Below, piece after piece: positions 28,465 through 38,300 of a stretch of 64,000 bases of DNA. How positions within the stretch are numbered: the stretch's first letter is position 1; every line of letters starts with the position of its first letter. The notes beneath the pieces are model-generated. The model was given only the letters and a program-made list of their open reading frames with translations, searched no databases and was not told where the DNA came from. This DNA is from an uncultured Bacteroidales bacterium (GTDB taxonomy: Bacteria > Bacteroidota > Bacteroidia > Bacteroidales > UBA932), in contig CALVAC010000011.1 in assembly GCA_944325435.1 (NCBI GenBank), positions 40,613 through 104,612 on the forward strand, written 5' to 3'. A program made the position numbers and the translations under genes.

Positions 28465-28472
28465 TAATTTTG
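28465..28472 (+). promoter_or_regulatory. -7 element for the Na/Pi cotransporter gene
   Basis: TAATTTTG matches TAnnTTTG, 26 bases before the ATG at 28499. The -33 position reads TTC rather than TTG. It lies beside the opposite-facing element at 28446-28453. Confidence 0.4.
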
Positions 28473-28498
28473 TCTGGATTTTTCTAACTGTTTTTTAT

Positions 28499-30223
28499 AT
28501 GCAGGCAATTCTACAGATATTCACCCTGCTCGGTGCCCTTGGACTTTTCCTTTACGGTATGACCCTTATGAGCGAAGGGCTTCAGAAAGCGGCGGGCGAC
28601 AGACTCAGGGCCTTTCTGGCTTCAATGACATCCAATGCTTTCAAAAGGGTGCTGACAGGCTTGCTTATCACTGCCATTATCCAGTCATCCAGCGCGACTA
28701 CCGTTATGGTAGTCAGTTTCGTGAATGCGGGGCTTCTGTCGCTCACGAATGCGATAGGGGTGATAATGGGAGCCAATATCGGTACAACCGTGACCGCCTG
28801 GCTGATATCCCTGCTCGGATTCTCGGCCGACATTTCGATTCTGGCTATACCTCTCATAGCGGTAGGTTTCGTCTTCTTCATGTCCAAGAAGAGCAAACGC
28901 AAGAGCATAGGAGAGTTCATAATCGGTTTTGCCCTGCTGTTTATGGGTCTTGCAGCCCTGAAGGATTCCGTGCCTGATCTGGGCAGCCATCCCGAGGCAC
29001 TTGCATTCATCCAGAAATGGACAGATTTCGGTTTCGGTTCGGTGCTCATCTTCGTCCTGATAGGCACGGCCCTTACAATTGTCCTGCAGTCATCCAGCGC
29101 GACCATGGCCCTGACTCTCGTAATGGTCAATTTCGGATGGATACCTTTCGATATAGCGGCGGCAATGGTGCTCGGAGAGAATATAGGTACGACCATCACG
29201 GCGAACATAGCGGCGGCAGTGGGGAACGTGTCAGCCAAGAGGGCGGCGATGGCCCATACGGTGTTCAATGTGACCGGTGTCATCTGGCTTCTCATAATCT
29301 TCCGTCCGTTCCTCAAGCTGGTGGGCCTGATAGTAAGCTGTTTCGGACTGCCGAATCCGATGACGGCAGATTTCGCCGCAGGGACGGACAATCCAGAGGT
29401 GCAGACTTCGTTCCTTTATGGAGTGTCCATGCTCCATACTCTGTTCAATGTATGCAATACTTTGATATTGATATGGTTCGTGCCTGTGATAGAAAAAGTG
29501 GTGAAATTTATCGTCAAGGCTCCGGCCGGCGAGGAGGAGATATTCCGGCTCAAATATATCCAGGGAGGGCCGCTCAACACTGCGGAGCTTTCCCTCGATG
29601 AGGCCCAGCAGGAGATAATCCATTTCGGAGAGATATGCTACAAGGATTTTGCATACATCAGGGAGGCTATAAACGAGAGGAACAATGACAGATTCTCCGA
29701 AATCAACCAGAAGCTTGTGAAATATGAGGAGATAACCGACAGAATCGAATACGAGATTGCGTCCTATCTCAACGAGGTGTCCAAGGGAGAGCTGAGCGAG
29801 ACTTCGGACAACAGGATGAAGTCGATGTATAAGATAATAGGCGAGATGGAGAGCCTCGGGGATTCCGGGGAGGCCATCGGCCGTATCCTGCAGAGGAAGA
29901 ACGCCCACAGCAAGACTTTCGATGACGAAATGCTCAAGAGGCTCAACAGGATGCTTGACACTGTGGATGCCGCTTACATTGCGATGCTCGAGAACCTGAA
30001 GAATCCTGCCCTGAAGGACATATCCAACGCCCAGGATGCAGAAGACCAGATCAACGCATGCAGGAATAACCTGCGCGAGGAGCATATCGCCAATATAGAG
30101 AACGATGGATACAACTACCAGACAGGTGTCTATTATATGGATGTTGTAGCCGAATTGGAGCGCATAGGAGATTTTATCATCAACATCTCGCAGGCCGAGG
30201 AGGAAATGTCAAGACAGAAATAG
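28499..30223 (+). CDS. Na/Pi cotransporter family protein with C-terminal PhoU-like domain
   Basis: This is an inner-membrane transporter of about 574 residues. The ATG at 28499 (MQAILQIFTLLGALGLFLYGMTLMSEGLQKAAG) is the family start, and a longer frame upstream is non-coding promoter sequence. Two inverted repeats carry the hallmark QSSSATT and QSSSATM motifs (IIQSSSATTVMVVSFVNAG and VLQSSSATMALTLVMVNFG) with matching GANIGTTVTA and GENIGTTITA loops. From about residue 400 the protein becomes cytosolic and helical with two PhoU-like segments. The family imports phosphate with sodium, and the PhoU part suggests control by phosphate status. It is the first gene of a probable run with DUF5106, galM, thyA, folA and an NSS transporter. 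Confidence 0.92.
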   Translation: MQAILQIFTLLGALGLFLYGMTLMSEGLQKAAGDRLRAFLASMTSNAFKRVLTGLLITAIIQSSSATTVMVVSFVNAGLLSLTNAIGVIMGANIGTTVTAWLISLLGFSADISILAIPLIAVGFVFFMSKKSKRKSIGEFIIGFALLFMGLAALKDSVPDLGSHPEALAFIQKWTDFGFGSVLIFVLIGTALTIVLQSSSATMALTLVMVNFGWIPFDIAAAMVLGENIGTTITANIAAAVGNVSAKRAAMAHTVFNVTGVIWLLIIFRPFLKLVGLIVSCFGLPNPMTADFAAGTDNPEVQTSFLYGVSMLHTLFNVCNTLILIWFVPVIEKVVKFIVKAPAGEEEIFRLKYIQGGPLNTAELSLDEAQQEIIHFGEICYKDFAYIREAINERNNDRFSEINQKLVKYEEITDRIEYEIASYLNEVSKGELSETSDNRMKSMYKIIGEMESLGDSGEAIGRILQRKNAHSKTFDDEMLKRLNRMLDTVDAAYIAMLENLKNPALKDISNAQDAEDQINACRNNLREEHIANIENDGYNYQTGVYYMDVVAELERIGDFIINISQAEEEMSRQK

Positions 30224-30234
30224 GACATAGGGAA

Positions 30235-31242
30235 ATGGATATGAAGGAGAGAATACAGGGCTGTAGAGGGCTGTCTTCAGGACTTGCCTGTATGGCGTGC
30301 ATTATTTCCGTATTTATTGCGGCAGGATGCGGACAAAACAGGCAGGAGGAGTTCTCTCCCCGTGCATTTCCTGCGGTCACAGTCCCGGGGATATATGCGG
30401 ATGACCGGGAAGGTGCCCTTGAATACCTTGCCGTCCATTTCTGGGATGACTTTACCGACACTTCTTCTGTCTACCCGTGTGACACCTCACTTGTGAACGG
30501 GGTGAAGACGGGTGATGTGGAGCAGGCTTTTGCGGACTTCACGGGAGTCCTGCAGTCCATCGGCTTCACGCAGGCAAAAAAGGCCGTGTCTGTACTGTTT
30601 GACAGAGTTGCGGAATATGAGGCGGCCGATACTTCTTCCAATGTGTTCGAGACTGTGACCGGTCTGGTTGAGCGGTATCTCTACGACCCAAATTCTCCTG
30701 TGAGGAACGAGGACCTCTATGCCGTCTATGCCGGAAGGCTGTCCGGATATCCCGGATTGTCGCCTGACAGGAGGAGCGTATATGGATACGATGTGAAGAT
30801 GTGCGCCCTGAATGCCATAGGCACACCTGCGGCCGACTTCGTGTTCAGCGATGCGGCCGGAGTCACACGCTCGCTTTACGGAATAGATGCGGAGTACACC
30901 CTGCTTTTTTTCAGCAATCCGGGATGCAATGCCTGTGAGGATATCATCAGGGTCCTCGGGGAGCAGCTCTCTGTCAGTTCTCTCATAGCATCCGGCCGTC
31001 TGGCTGTCGTGAATGTCTATATAGATGAGGATCTTTCGGCATGGTATGACTATATGCCAATCTATCCGGATGACTGGTACAACGGCTACGACCCCAATGG
31101 CATCATCCGTTCCGATGTCCTTTATAATGTAAGGGCGATACCTTCCCTCTATGTGCTTGACAGGGACAAGACAGTATTGATGAAAGATGCGCCGGACCAG
31201 CGCGTGTTCGCGTTCCTGGCCTCCCTGTCTTCCGGACAGTGA
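30235..31242 (+). CDS. DUF5106-type lipoprotein with thioredoxin-like domain
   Basis: The 335-residue protein has a signal peptide and lipobox (FIAAGC, Cys32). The first half (VPGIYADDREGALEYLAVHFWDDFTD) fits the DUF5106 domain seen in Bacteroidetes thioredoxin-like lipoproteins. The second half is thioredoxin-fold: LLFFSNPGCNACEDIIRVL with CxxC at Cys231 and Cys234, and VRAIPSLYVLDRDKTVLMKDA carrying the cis-Pro region. The motif CNAC is unusual compared with CGPC or CPYC and suggests an isomerase or reductase with tuned redox potential. It is probably an envelope redox protein. The start of the next gene is 60 bases away. Confidence 0.8.
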   Translation: MDMKERIQGCRGLSSGLACMACIISVFIAAGCGQNRQEEFSPRAFPAVTVPGIYADDREGALEYLAVHFWDDFTDTSSVYPCDTSLVNGVKTGDVEQAFADFTGVLQSIGFTQAKKAVSVLFDRVAEYEAADTSSNVFETVTGLVERYLYDPNSPVRNEDLYAVYAGRLSGYPGLSPDRRSVYGYDVKMCALNAIGTPAADFVFSDAAGVTRSLYGIDAEYTLLFFSNPGCNACEDIIRVLGEQLSVSSLIASGRLAVVNVYIDEDLSAWYDYMPIYPDDWYNGYDPNGIIRSDVLYNVRAIPSLYVLDRDKTVLMKDAPDQRVFAFLASLSSGQ

Positions 31243-31301
31243 ACATTTGTGCGGACGATGGACACGAAAATATGAATCTGAAACACTAAAACATCAGTTA
31301 T

Positions 31302-32351
31302 ATGAAAGTCGAAAAGGAACTGTGGGGCAAGTCCCCTTGCGGAAAAGAGATTTACAGATACAGGATTACCAATGCTTCAGGTGCGTATGTCGAACTTTCG
31401 TCTGTCGGGGCTGGAGTCGTCGCGATAGCCGTGCCTGACAGGGACGGGAAACTGGCGGATGTGGTGCTGGGATATCCTGATCCGCTCAGTTATTTCGATG
31501 ACGGCCCGTGTGCGGGCAAGGTTCCCGGAAGATATGCCAACCGTATCGCCAAAGGGAAGTTCACTCTTGATGGCAAGGACTATGACCTTCCGGTAAACAA
31601 CGGGCCGAATCATCTGCACGGCGGTCCGCAGGGATTTCAGAACCGGGTGTGGGACAGCAGGACTGATGGAGATGCTGTCGAATTCCTCTATTATTCGGAA
31701 GATGGAGAGATGGGGTATCCCGGTGCCCTGAAAGCTACGGCGCGATATGACTGGAGCGAAGAGAACGAGCTGAGGCTCACCCTGACGGCAGAGAGCGATG
31801 CGCCGACAGTGGTGAATCTCACGAACCATACATATTTCAATCTGAACGGGGAGGGGAACGGGAACATTCTCAACCATCTGCTCCAGCTGAACGCTTCAGA
31901 ATATCTCCCGACGGATGAAAGCCTCATTCCTGTCGGAGACAGCGAGCCGGTGGCAGGGACACCGATGGATTTTGTGACACCGAAGCCGCTCGGCCGGGAT
32001 ATCAACGCTGATTTTCCTGCCTTGAAATACGGCAAAGGATACGACAATTGCTGGGTGATTGACGGTGCGGAACCTGGCCAGATACAGTCTGCCGCAATCC
32101 TCTGGTCACCTGAAAGCGGCCGCAGGCTCGAAGTCCTGACTACACAGCCAGGGGTGCAGGTCTATACAGGAAACTGGCTTGCAGGATGTCCGGTGGCAAA
32201 ATGCGGACGCAGCTACAATGACTATGAGGGAGTGGCGATAGAGTGCCAGCATTATCCCGACTCGCCGAACCATCCGGACTATCCTTCGACGGTCCTCCGC
32301 CCGGGCGAGACTTTCAAACAGGCGATAATATTCGCATTCAGCGTAAAATGA
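31302..32351 (+). CDS. galM: Aldose 1-epimerase (galactose mutarotase)
   Basis: GalM interconverts alpha and beta anomers of galactose and other aldoses, feeding GalK. The 349 residues show the family blocks: GKVPGRYANRIAKGKFTLDG, NNGPNHLHGGPQGFQNRVWD, TNHTYFNLNGEG (His176 as catalytic acid), QPGVQVYTGNWL and VAIECQHYPDSPN (Glu314 as base). No signal peptide is seen, so the enzyme is cytosolic. Downstream thyA starts after 29 bases. The separation from galK by about 8 kb is notable, because galK and galM are often adjacent. Confidence 0.93.
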   Translation: MKVEKELWGKSPCGKEIYRYRITNASGAYVELSSVGAGVVAIAVPDRDGKLADVVLGYPDPLSYFDDGPCAGKVPGRYANRIAKGKFTLDGKDYDLPVNNGPNHLHGGPQGFQNRVWDSRTDGDAVEFLYYSEDGEMGYPGALKATARYDWSEENELRLTLTAESDAPTVVNLTNHTYFNLNGEGNGNILNHLLQLNASEYLPTDESLIPVGDSEPVAGTPMDFVTPKPLGRDINADFPALKYGKGYDNCWVIDGAEPGQIQSAAILWSPESGRRLEVLTTQPGVQVYTGNWLAGCPVAKCGRSYNDYEGVAIECQHYPDSPNHPDYPSTVLRPGETFKQAIIFAFSVK

Positions 32352-32380
32352 CCTGATCTAACCGGACTGATGACGACAAT

Positions 32381-33175
32381 ATGAAACAGTATCTGGATCT
32401 CCTCAGACATATCAGGGAGCATGGGGTGATGAAACACGACCGGACCGGGGTAGGGACACAGAGTGTGTTCGGCTATCAGATGAGGTTCGATCTCGGAAAG
32501 GGTTTCCCTTTGCTCACTACCAAGAAAGTGCATCTCAAATCCATTATATATGAACTTCTGTGGTTCATCTCCGGAGACACCAACATAAAGTACCTGAAGG
32601 ACCACGGGGTGTCCATCTGGGATGAATGGGCGGATGAGAACGGTGACCTGGGTCCTGTCTACGGGCACCAGTGGCGCAGCTGGCCGACACCGGATGGAGG
32701 TACGATAGACCAGTTGTCCGATGTGGTAGAGATGATAAGGAGCAATCCGGACAGCCGCAGGATGATAGTGTCGGCGTGGAATGTCGCAGAGGTCGACAGG
32801 ATGGCCCTGCCTCCGTGCCACACTATGTTCCAGTTCTATGTGGCGGAAGGGAGGCTTTCCTGCCAGCTGTACCAGAGAAGTGCGGATGTATTTCTCGGGG
32901 TGCCTTTCAACATCGCCTCCTATGCTCTGCTTACGATGATGATAGCGCAGGTCTGCGGGCTGCAGCCGGGAGAGTTCATCCACACCACAGGTGACACCCA
33001 TATATACAGGAACCATTTCGACCAGGTGGCCCTGCAGCTTTCGCGCGAGCCGAGACCTCTCCCTGTAATGAAGATCAATCCGGATATAAAGAGCATATTC
33101 GGGTTCAGGTACGAGGATTTCTCGTTAGAGGGCTATGACCCGTGGCCGGCCATCAAGGCTCCTGTGGCTGTGTGA
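32381..33175 (+). CDS. thyA: Thymidylate synthase
   Basis: ThyA methylates dUMP to dTMP using methylene-tetrahydrofolate, giving dihydrofolate. The 264 residues match the standard enzyme length. The catalytic Cys146 is in [12 protein letters not shown], preceded by [14 protein letters not shown] with the phosphate-binding Arg residues. [36 protein letters not shown] and [13 protein letters not shown] are family blocks, and the C-terminus ends KAPVAV as expected. The dihydrofolate reductase gene follows after 41 bases, and the pair forms the classic dTMP cycle. Confidence 0.97.
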   Translation: MKQYLDLLRHIREHGVMKHDRTGVGTQSVFGYQMRFDLGKGFPLLTTKKVHLKSIIYELLWFISGDTNIKYLKDHGVSIWDEWADENGDLGPVYGHQWRSWPTPDGGTIDQLSDVVEMIRSNPDSRRMIVSAWNVAEVDRMALPPCHTMFQFYVAEGRLSCQLYQRSADVFLGVPFNIASYALLTMMIAQVCGLQPGEFIHTTGDTHIYRNHFDQVALQLSREPRPLPVMKINPDIKSIFGFRYEDFSLEGYDPWPAIKAPVAV

Positions 33176-33216
33176 CAGCAGTCCGGAACGGACAGGCTAC
33201 GGATAATCTATAGACT

Positions 33217-33753
33217 ATGGTAAACATAATAGCAGCAGTAGCGGACAACGGAGCCATCGGTAAGGGCAATGCCCTCCTGTGGCACATAAGCGAGGATCTC
33301 CGGTATTTCAAGAAAGTCACCACAGGATGTCCGGTCATTATGGGCCGCAAGACATTCGAGTCCATAGGAAGACCCTTGCCTGGAAGGCTGAATATCGTGG
33401 TAAGCCGTTCTCTGGAGGCTGCCGGAATACTCGTGGCCTGTTCTCTCGAGGAAGCCATTGCCCTTGCCGGAAGAACGGATGGTGCAGCCGGCAGCCGGAC
33501 AGGGATGCAGTCAGGCAAGGACATATTCATAATAGGCGGAGGAGAGATATACAGGCAGGCTGTCCCGCTTGCCGACAGGATGTATATAACCGAGGTGCAT
33601 ACTGCAGTCGAGGATGCTGACACTTTCTTCCCGTCAGCCGATGCCGGGGAATGGCGGGAGGAATCCAGGTCGGAAAGACACGTCGATCCACTGTCCGGCC
33701 TTGAATATGAGTTTGTCATATACTCCAGGAAATCAGACAGGGAACAGTTATGA
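33217..33753 (+). CDS. folA: Dihydrofolate reductase
   Basis: FolA reduces dihydrofolate, made by the ThyA reaction, back to tetrahydrofolate with NADPH. The 178 residues show the family pattern: IIAAVADNGAIGKGNALLWHISEDLRYFKKVT with the catalytic acid in the ISEDL segment, PVIMGRKTFESIGRPLPGRLNIVVSR for NADPH binding, and IFIIGGGEIYRQAVPLADRMYITEV. A short insert (GRTDGAAGSRTGMQSG) lengthens the loop before the GGGE motif. The start of the NSS transporter gene overlaps the stop (ATGA), so the two are translationally coupled. No trimethoprim-resistance feature can be judged from sequence alone. Confidence 0.95.
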   Translation: MVNIIAAVADNGAIGKGNALLWHISEDLRYFKKVTTGCPVIMGRKTFESIGRPLPGRLNIVVSRSLEAAGILVACSLEEAIALAGRTDGAAGSRTGMQSGKDIFIIGGGEIYRQAVPLADRMYITEVHTAVEDADTFFPSADAGEWREESRSERHVDPLSGLEYEFVIYSRKSDREQL

Positions 33754-35102
33754 TGAAACGCGAGAATTTCGGCAGCCAGTTCGGTGCCATTATGGCTATG
33801 ACCGGCTCTGCGGTAGGTCTGGGAAACCTGTGGAGGTTTCCGTATATGGTGGGAGTCTATGGAGGGGCGGCCTTTGTGCTGGTATATATTGTAGTTGTGT
33901 TCCTGCTGTGTCTTCCTATCCTCAATGCAGAGATGATTGTGGGCCGCAGAAGCCAGACCAACGCTTTCGGAGCATTCAAGGTCCTTGCACCCGGCACTGG
34001 ATGGAAATGGGTCGGAGTGCTGATGATATTCACTCCTCTTGTGGTACTGTCATATTACAGTGTCATAGGCGGCTGGTCTCTGGAATATCTTTACAAGGCA
34101 GTCAGTCTCGATTTCACTGCATCTGCGCATACAAGGGCCGAACTCGACAGCATCTTCAGCGGTTTCATTTCATCCGTATGGGCACCGATAATCGGCCATA
34201 CTGTCTTTCTCGGGGTCACGGCCCTCATAGTCGTGCTCGGAGTCAAGCAAGGCATCGAGAAGTTCGGCAAGCTGATGATGCCGCTGCTTTTCCTGCTTGT
34301 CATTCTCATTGCAGTCCGTTCCGCCACGCTCCCTGGAGCAGGGGAAGGATTTGCCTATCTCTTCAAGCCGGACTTTTCCAAGATTACCCCGGCTGTCTGT
34401 GCGGCGGCCCTCGGTCAGGGCTTCTTCTCCCTTTCAGTCGGTTTCGGTATCATGCTCACATACTCGTCATATATGAGCAGGAAGGACAGCATCGGCAGGT
34501 CATCCTTGCTGATAGCAGTGTCTGACACTATGTTCGCCCTTATCGCCAGCTGTGCGATAATGCCCGCCGTCTTTGCTTTCGGCCTGAGTCCGGAGGCAGG
34601 GCCGAGCCTGCTGTTCGAGGTGCTTCCTTTCATTTTCTCGCAGATGCCTCTCGGAGGGGTAGTTTCCATCGTATTCTTTGTCGCCCTGCTGGTGGCTGCT
34701 CTTACATCATCGGTGTCCATCCTCGAAGTAGGGGTTGCATACCTCGTCGAGGAGAAGCATATCTCCAGGAAGAGGGCGGCCCTTGTCATTTTTCTCGGCA
34801 CATGGCTTCTCGGCATACTGTGTTCCCTCTCTTTCGGCCCGCTGTCAGGAGTGAAGATTTTCGGGGATATCCTGTTCGATTTTCTCGATATGTTCACCTC
34901 CAACTTTCTTATGACTCTCGGAGCCCTGCTGATAGTGATATTTGTCGGCTGGAAGATGGGACGGCCGGATGTCAGGGATGAGTTTACCAACGGCGGGACT
35001 CTGTCCGGAAGCGGCAGGGTGTTCGGACCGATGTTTTTTGTCATAAGATACCTCGCTCCGGTCGCGATTCTTGTCATTATGGTCTCGAATATTTTCGCAT
35101 AA
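33750..35102 (+). CDS. Sodium-dependent transporter, NSS (SNF) family
   Basis: This 450-residue inner-membrane transporter has the LeuT fold. The N-terminus carries the family signature GSAVGLGNLWRFPYMVGVYGGAAFVLVY (TM1-TM2), followed by about ten further hydrophobic segments, including GQGFFSLSVGFGIMLTYSSYMSRKDSI around TM6 and SSVSILEVGVAYLVEE around TM8. NSS proteins bring in amino acids or similar compounds with Na+. The substrate here cannot be told. It overlaps folA by four bases and is the last gene of the run that begins at the Na/Pi cotransporter. It is followed by the AT-rich control region of the polysaccharide locus. Confidence 0.93.
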   Translation: MMKRENFGSQFGAIMAMTGSAVGLGNLWRFPYMVGVYGGAAFVLVYIVVVFLLCLPILNAEMIVGRRSQTNAFGAFKVLAPGTGWKWVGVLMIFTPLVVLSYYSVIGGWSLEYLYKAVSLDFTASAHTRAELDSIFSGFISSVWAPIIGHTVFLGVTALIVVLGVKQGIEKFGKLMMPLLFLLVILIAVRSATLPGAGEGFAYLFKPDFSKITPAVCAAALGQGFFSLSVGFGIMLTYSSYMSRKDSIGRSSLLIAVSDTMFALIASCAIMPAVFAFGLSPEAGPSLLFEVLPFIFSQMPLGGVVSIVFFVALLVAALTSSVSILEVGVAYLVEEKHISRKRAALVIFLGTWLLGILCSLSFGPLSGVKIFGDILFDFLDMFTSNFLMTLGALLIVIFVGWKMGRPDVRDEFTNGGTLSGSGRVFGPMFFVIRYLAPVAILVIMVSNIFA

Positions 35103-35111
35103 ATGTAATTT

Positions 35112-35139
35112 GTCCAAATCGAAAATATTTTAGTCCAAA
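35112..35139. repeat. Direct repeat GTCCAAA spaced 21 bases
   Basis: GTCCAAA occurs at 35112-35118 and 35133-35139, one after the other with a 21-base period, directly after the NSS gene and ahead of the polysaccharide locus. A regulator dimer on one face of the helix would see both copies. Confidence 0.35.
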
Positions 35140-35145
35140 CTAAAA
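35128..35145 (+). terminator. Weak hairpin after the NSS transporter gene
   Basis: TTTTAGT (35128-35134) pairs with ACTAAAA (35139-35145) over a CCAA loop. It is AT-rich and lacks a T tail on the + strand, so termination is only possible, not likely. Confidence 0.25.
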
Positions 35146-35190
35146 ATACAACACTTAAAACAACAAAAATTTTTCAAAAAATCTTCCATT

Positions 35191-35240
35191 TTAAGTGAAA
35201 ACAGGCTTCCCATTAAGTCTCTGTTAAGTCTCTGTTAAGT
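35191..35240 (+). promoter_or_regulatory. Operator-like TTAAGT direct repeats upstream of the polysaccharide locus
   Basis: TTAAGT occurs at 35191, 35213, 35224 and 35235. The last three lie in an 11-base tandem array (TTAAGTCTCTG, TTAAGTCTCTG, TTAAGTGG), and the first is 22 bases upstream. The array covers the place where a -33 element would sit for the promoter at 35251. Spacing by one and two helical turns suggests sites for an activator binding one face of the DNA. Confidence 0.6.
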
Positions 35241-35250
35241 GGTCGGGTCT

Positions 35251-35258
35251 TACCTTTG
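35251..35258 (+). promoter_or_regulatory. -7 element of the polysaccharide locus promoter
   Basis: TACCTTTG matches TAnnTTTG, 58 bases before the susC start. The -33 position has no TTG but lies in the TTAAGT array, fitting a promoter that needs an activator. Confidence 0.65.
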
Positions 35259-35316
35259 ACTCGAAAAATAACACTACGGAGGGTGGTTCCTCCGGACTTA
35301 ACAGCTAACCAAAAAT

Positions 35317-38300
35317 ATGCGGAAGTTTGCTCTTTATTTTAAAGTGGCAGTTCTCCTGTCGGTACTGATGTCATTGCCGATGGCAGGTCTTGCATCTGTC
35401 CCTTCCCGGTCCGCCGGGCAACCCGGGGCAGCAGTGCAGGATGATGGTATCACAATCACGGGAGTTGTCCGGGATGAAGGGTCCCAGCCGATGGTCGGGG
35501 CTATCGTCTATTCACCGGAGTACAACATTGCCACAATGACCGACGACAAAGGTTGGTATTCTATCACTGTTCCCAAGACAGGTATCGAGATTCAGGTGTC
35601 ATTCATCGGCTACAAGACCTTTACCTTCACGGTAGGCAACAAGGCCGTGCAGAATGTCCTTCTTGAAGATGAGACACACACCCTGGATGATGCAGTCGTG
35701 GTTGCATACGGAACCCAGCGCAAGGCTACGGTGACCGGGTCTGTTGCAGCCGTATCCACCAAAGATCTTCTCCAGTCTCCACAGGCCAACATCAGTAATG
35801 CCCTTGCTGGACGAATGCCAGGCCTTCTCTCGGTGCAGCGAAGCGGTGAACCGGGCAACGATGCCTCCACCCTGCGTATCCGAGGAGTAGGAACATTCGC
35901 CGGAGACCAGGATCCTCTGATTATGGTCGATGGTATCGAGACAGAGACCTACAACAACATTGACCCGAACGAGATCGAATCCATCACCATCCTCAAGGAT
36001 GCTTCGGCTACGGCAGTTTACGGTGTGAGGGGTGCCAACGGTGTGCTTCTTATCCAGACCAAACGAGGTGAGCTGGGCAAGCCGAAAGTGAGCCTTTCCA
36101 CCAATGTGGCTTTCACGACATTCCCCGAACTCAGGGAGAACATGAATTCGTATGAATGGGCTGACGGTCTCAACAGGGCGTATATGTACGACTCTTATAT
36201 ATCCGGAAGCTACACTCCTCAATATTCCGCCGAGGCGTTGGAGCACTACCGTACAGGGGACAGCCCTATCCTCTATCCGAGCACGGACTGGTATGACTAC
36301 ATGCTCCGCGACTACAGTATGCAGACGCAGAGCAACATCAATATAAGGGGCGGTTCCAAGAGGGTGAAATACTTCTTCTCCCTCGGATACTTCACCCAGA
36401 ACGGTATGCTCAACACGGATGTGGTGCCTCAGGACTACGACTACCAGGTCAAGTACCGCAGGTATAACTTCCGTTCCAACTTCGATATCAACATCACCCG
36501 CGACCTCACCGCCAGCATCGATGTGTCCATGCAGATAGACAACAAGCGCGGACCTAACTGGGGGGTCGAGGGCCTGTTCGAGCAGCTGTCCTCCACTCCG
36601 CCTAACGCATCACCGGGAGTGATTGACGGCAATATCATCACTTTGAACCAGATAACCAACTCCTCATGGTCACCTCTCACTGCATATAATAAAGGATGGG
36701 TGGACAACTACGGGAACACTCTCAACGGCTCCGTAAGGCTCAACTACAATATGGACTGGCTCCTGAAAGGTCTCAAGCTCAGGGCGGCCATCTCCTACCA
36801 GAGCTACAACATGGAGAAGAAGACCTTCGAGACGGAAAGGGTTACATACGATGCCCGTCCGGGAGATGGAGACCAGATTCTCTATGTGCCTAACGGTGAC
36901 CCTCAGGTCACGAGAACGGGATCAGAGGCCAGCAGGAACAGGCGTATCTACCTCGAAGGCGGTATCGAGTACAACAACAAGTTCGGCGGGCATTCAGTGG
37001 GGGCGCTTCTCCTCTATACCCAGAGCAAATACCATTCGCCTGACCTGGAGTTCCTGATTCCGAACGGATACCAGGGAGTGGTCGGCCGTGTGACATACGA
37101 CTATGAGGGCCGTTATCTTGCGGAGTTCAACATCGGCTACAACGGTACGGAGAACTTCGCCGAGGGCCACCGTTTCGGATGGTTCCCTTCGTTCTCCCTC
37201 GGATGGGTGCCGACGGATGAGGCCTTCTTCCCAAAGAACGATGTCCTGACTTTCCTCAAGATAAGGGGGTCGTATGGAGTCGTGGGTAACGACAAGGTCG
37301 GAGGCGACAGGTTCCTCTATGTCCCTACCTCCTATACTTTCAAGGACAATGTCTACAACTTCGGAGAGGTCGGTGTCAACTATCAGGGATACCGCGGCTC
37401 GTATGAAGGCAAGATAGGAAACGAATACCTGACATGGGAGAAGGCAAAGAAGCTGAATGTCGGTCTCGATGCCCACTTCCTCAAGGAGAAGATAGCCCTG
37501 ACAGTGGAGTGGTTCCTCGAGAACAGGGACAACATCCTCACCAACAGGGGCACCATCCCGTCCATTATCGGAGCGGATATGCCGGCCTACAACCTCGGCC
37601 GTATGCGCAACTCCGGATGGGAGGGCGAACTGTCCTACAGCGACCGCTGGGGCGAGTTCCGCTTCTTCGCCAAGGGTAACTTCACATACGCCCACAATAC
37701 CATCCTCGAGCAGGATGAGGCACAGTGGCCGTGGGCATACCAGTACCGTACCGGCCACAGATACGGCCAGTTCTTCGGCTATGTCGCCGAGGGCCTGTTC
37801 AACACATGGGAGGAGGTCAACGATGTCAACCGCCCTGTCTACCAGTGGAACAACAACAAGATGCAGCCGGGAGACATCAAATACAAGGATGTCAACGGAG
37901 ACGGATACATCAATGACCAGGATATAGTACCTATAGGGTATTCCGACTTCCCTGAAATCATGTTCGGTCTGTCCATAGGAGGAAGCTGGAAGGGGCTTGA
38001 CTTCTCTGTGCTTTTCCAGGGGGCGACACATGTATCCACCCAGCCTTCACGAAGGACTACAAGGGGATTCTATACCAACACCGGTGCCAGCAAGGACCTG
38101 CTCAGGAGCTGGTCATACGAAAGGTATGCGGCCGGTGAGGATATCTACTACCCGAGATATTCTGTCACCAACGACACGCACAACTATGTGCTCAGCACCT
38201 ACTGGCTGGAGGATGCCACCTACCTGCGAATCAAGTCGGCAGAAATCGGCTACACTCTGACGACCAAATGGCTGTCAAAGGCGGGCGTGTCCAGCGTAAG

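Noticed and set aside
31284..31294. CACTAAAACAT shared by the galM leader and the leader of the first fimbrillin-like gene (57459-57469)
   Set aside because: Two copies of an AT-rich 11-base word in 64 kb may be chance; the sites have no promoter element in common.
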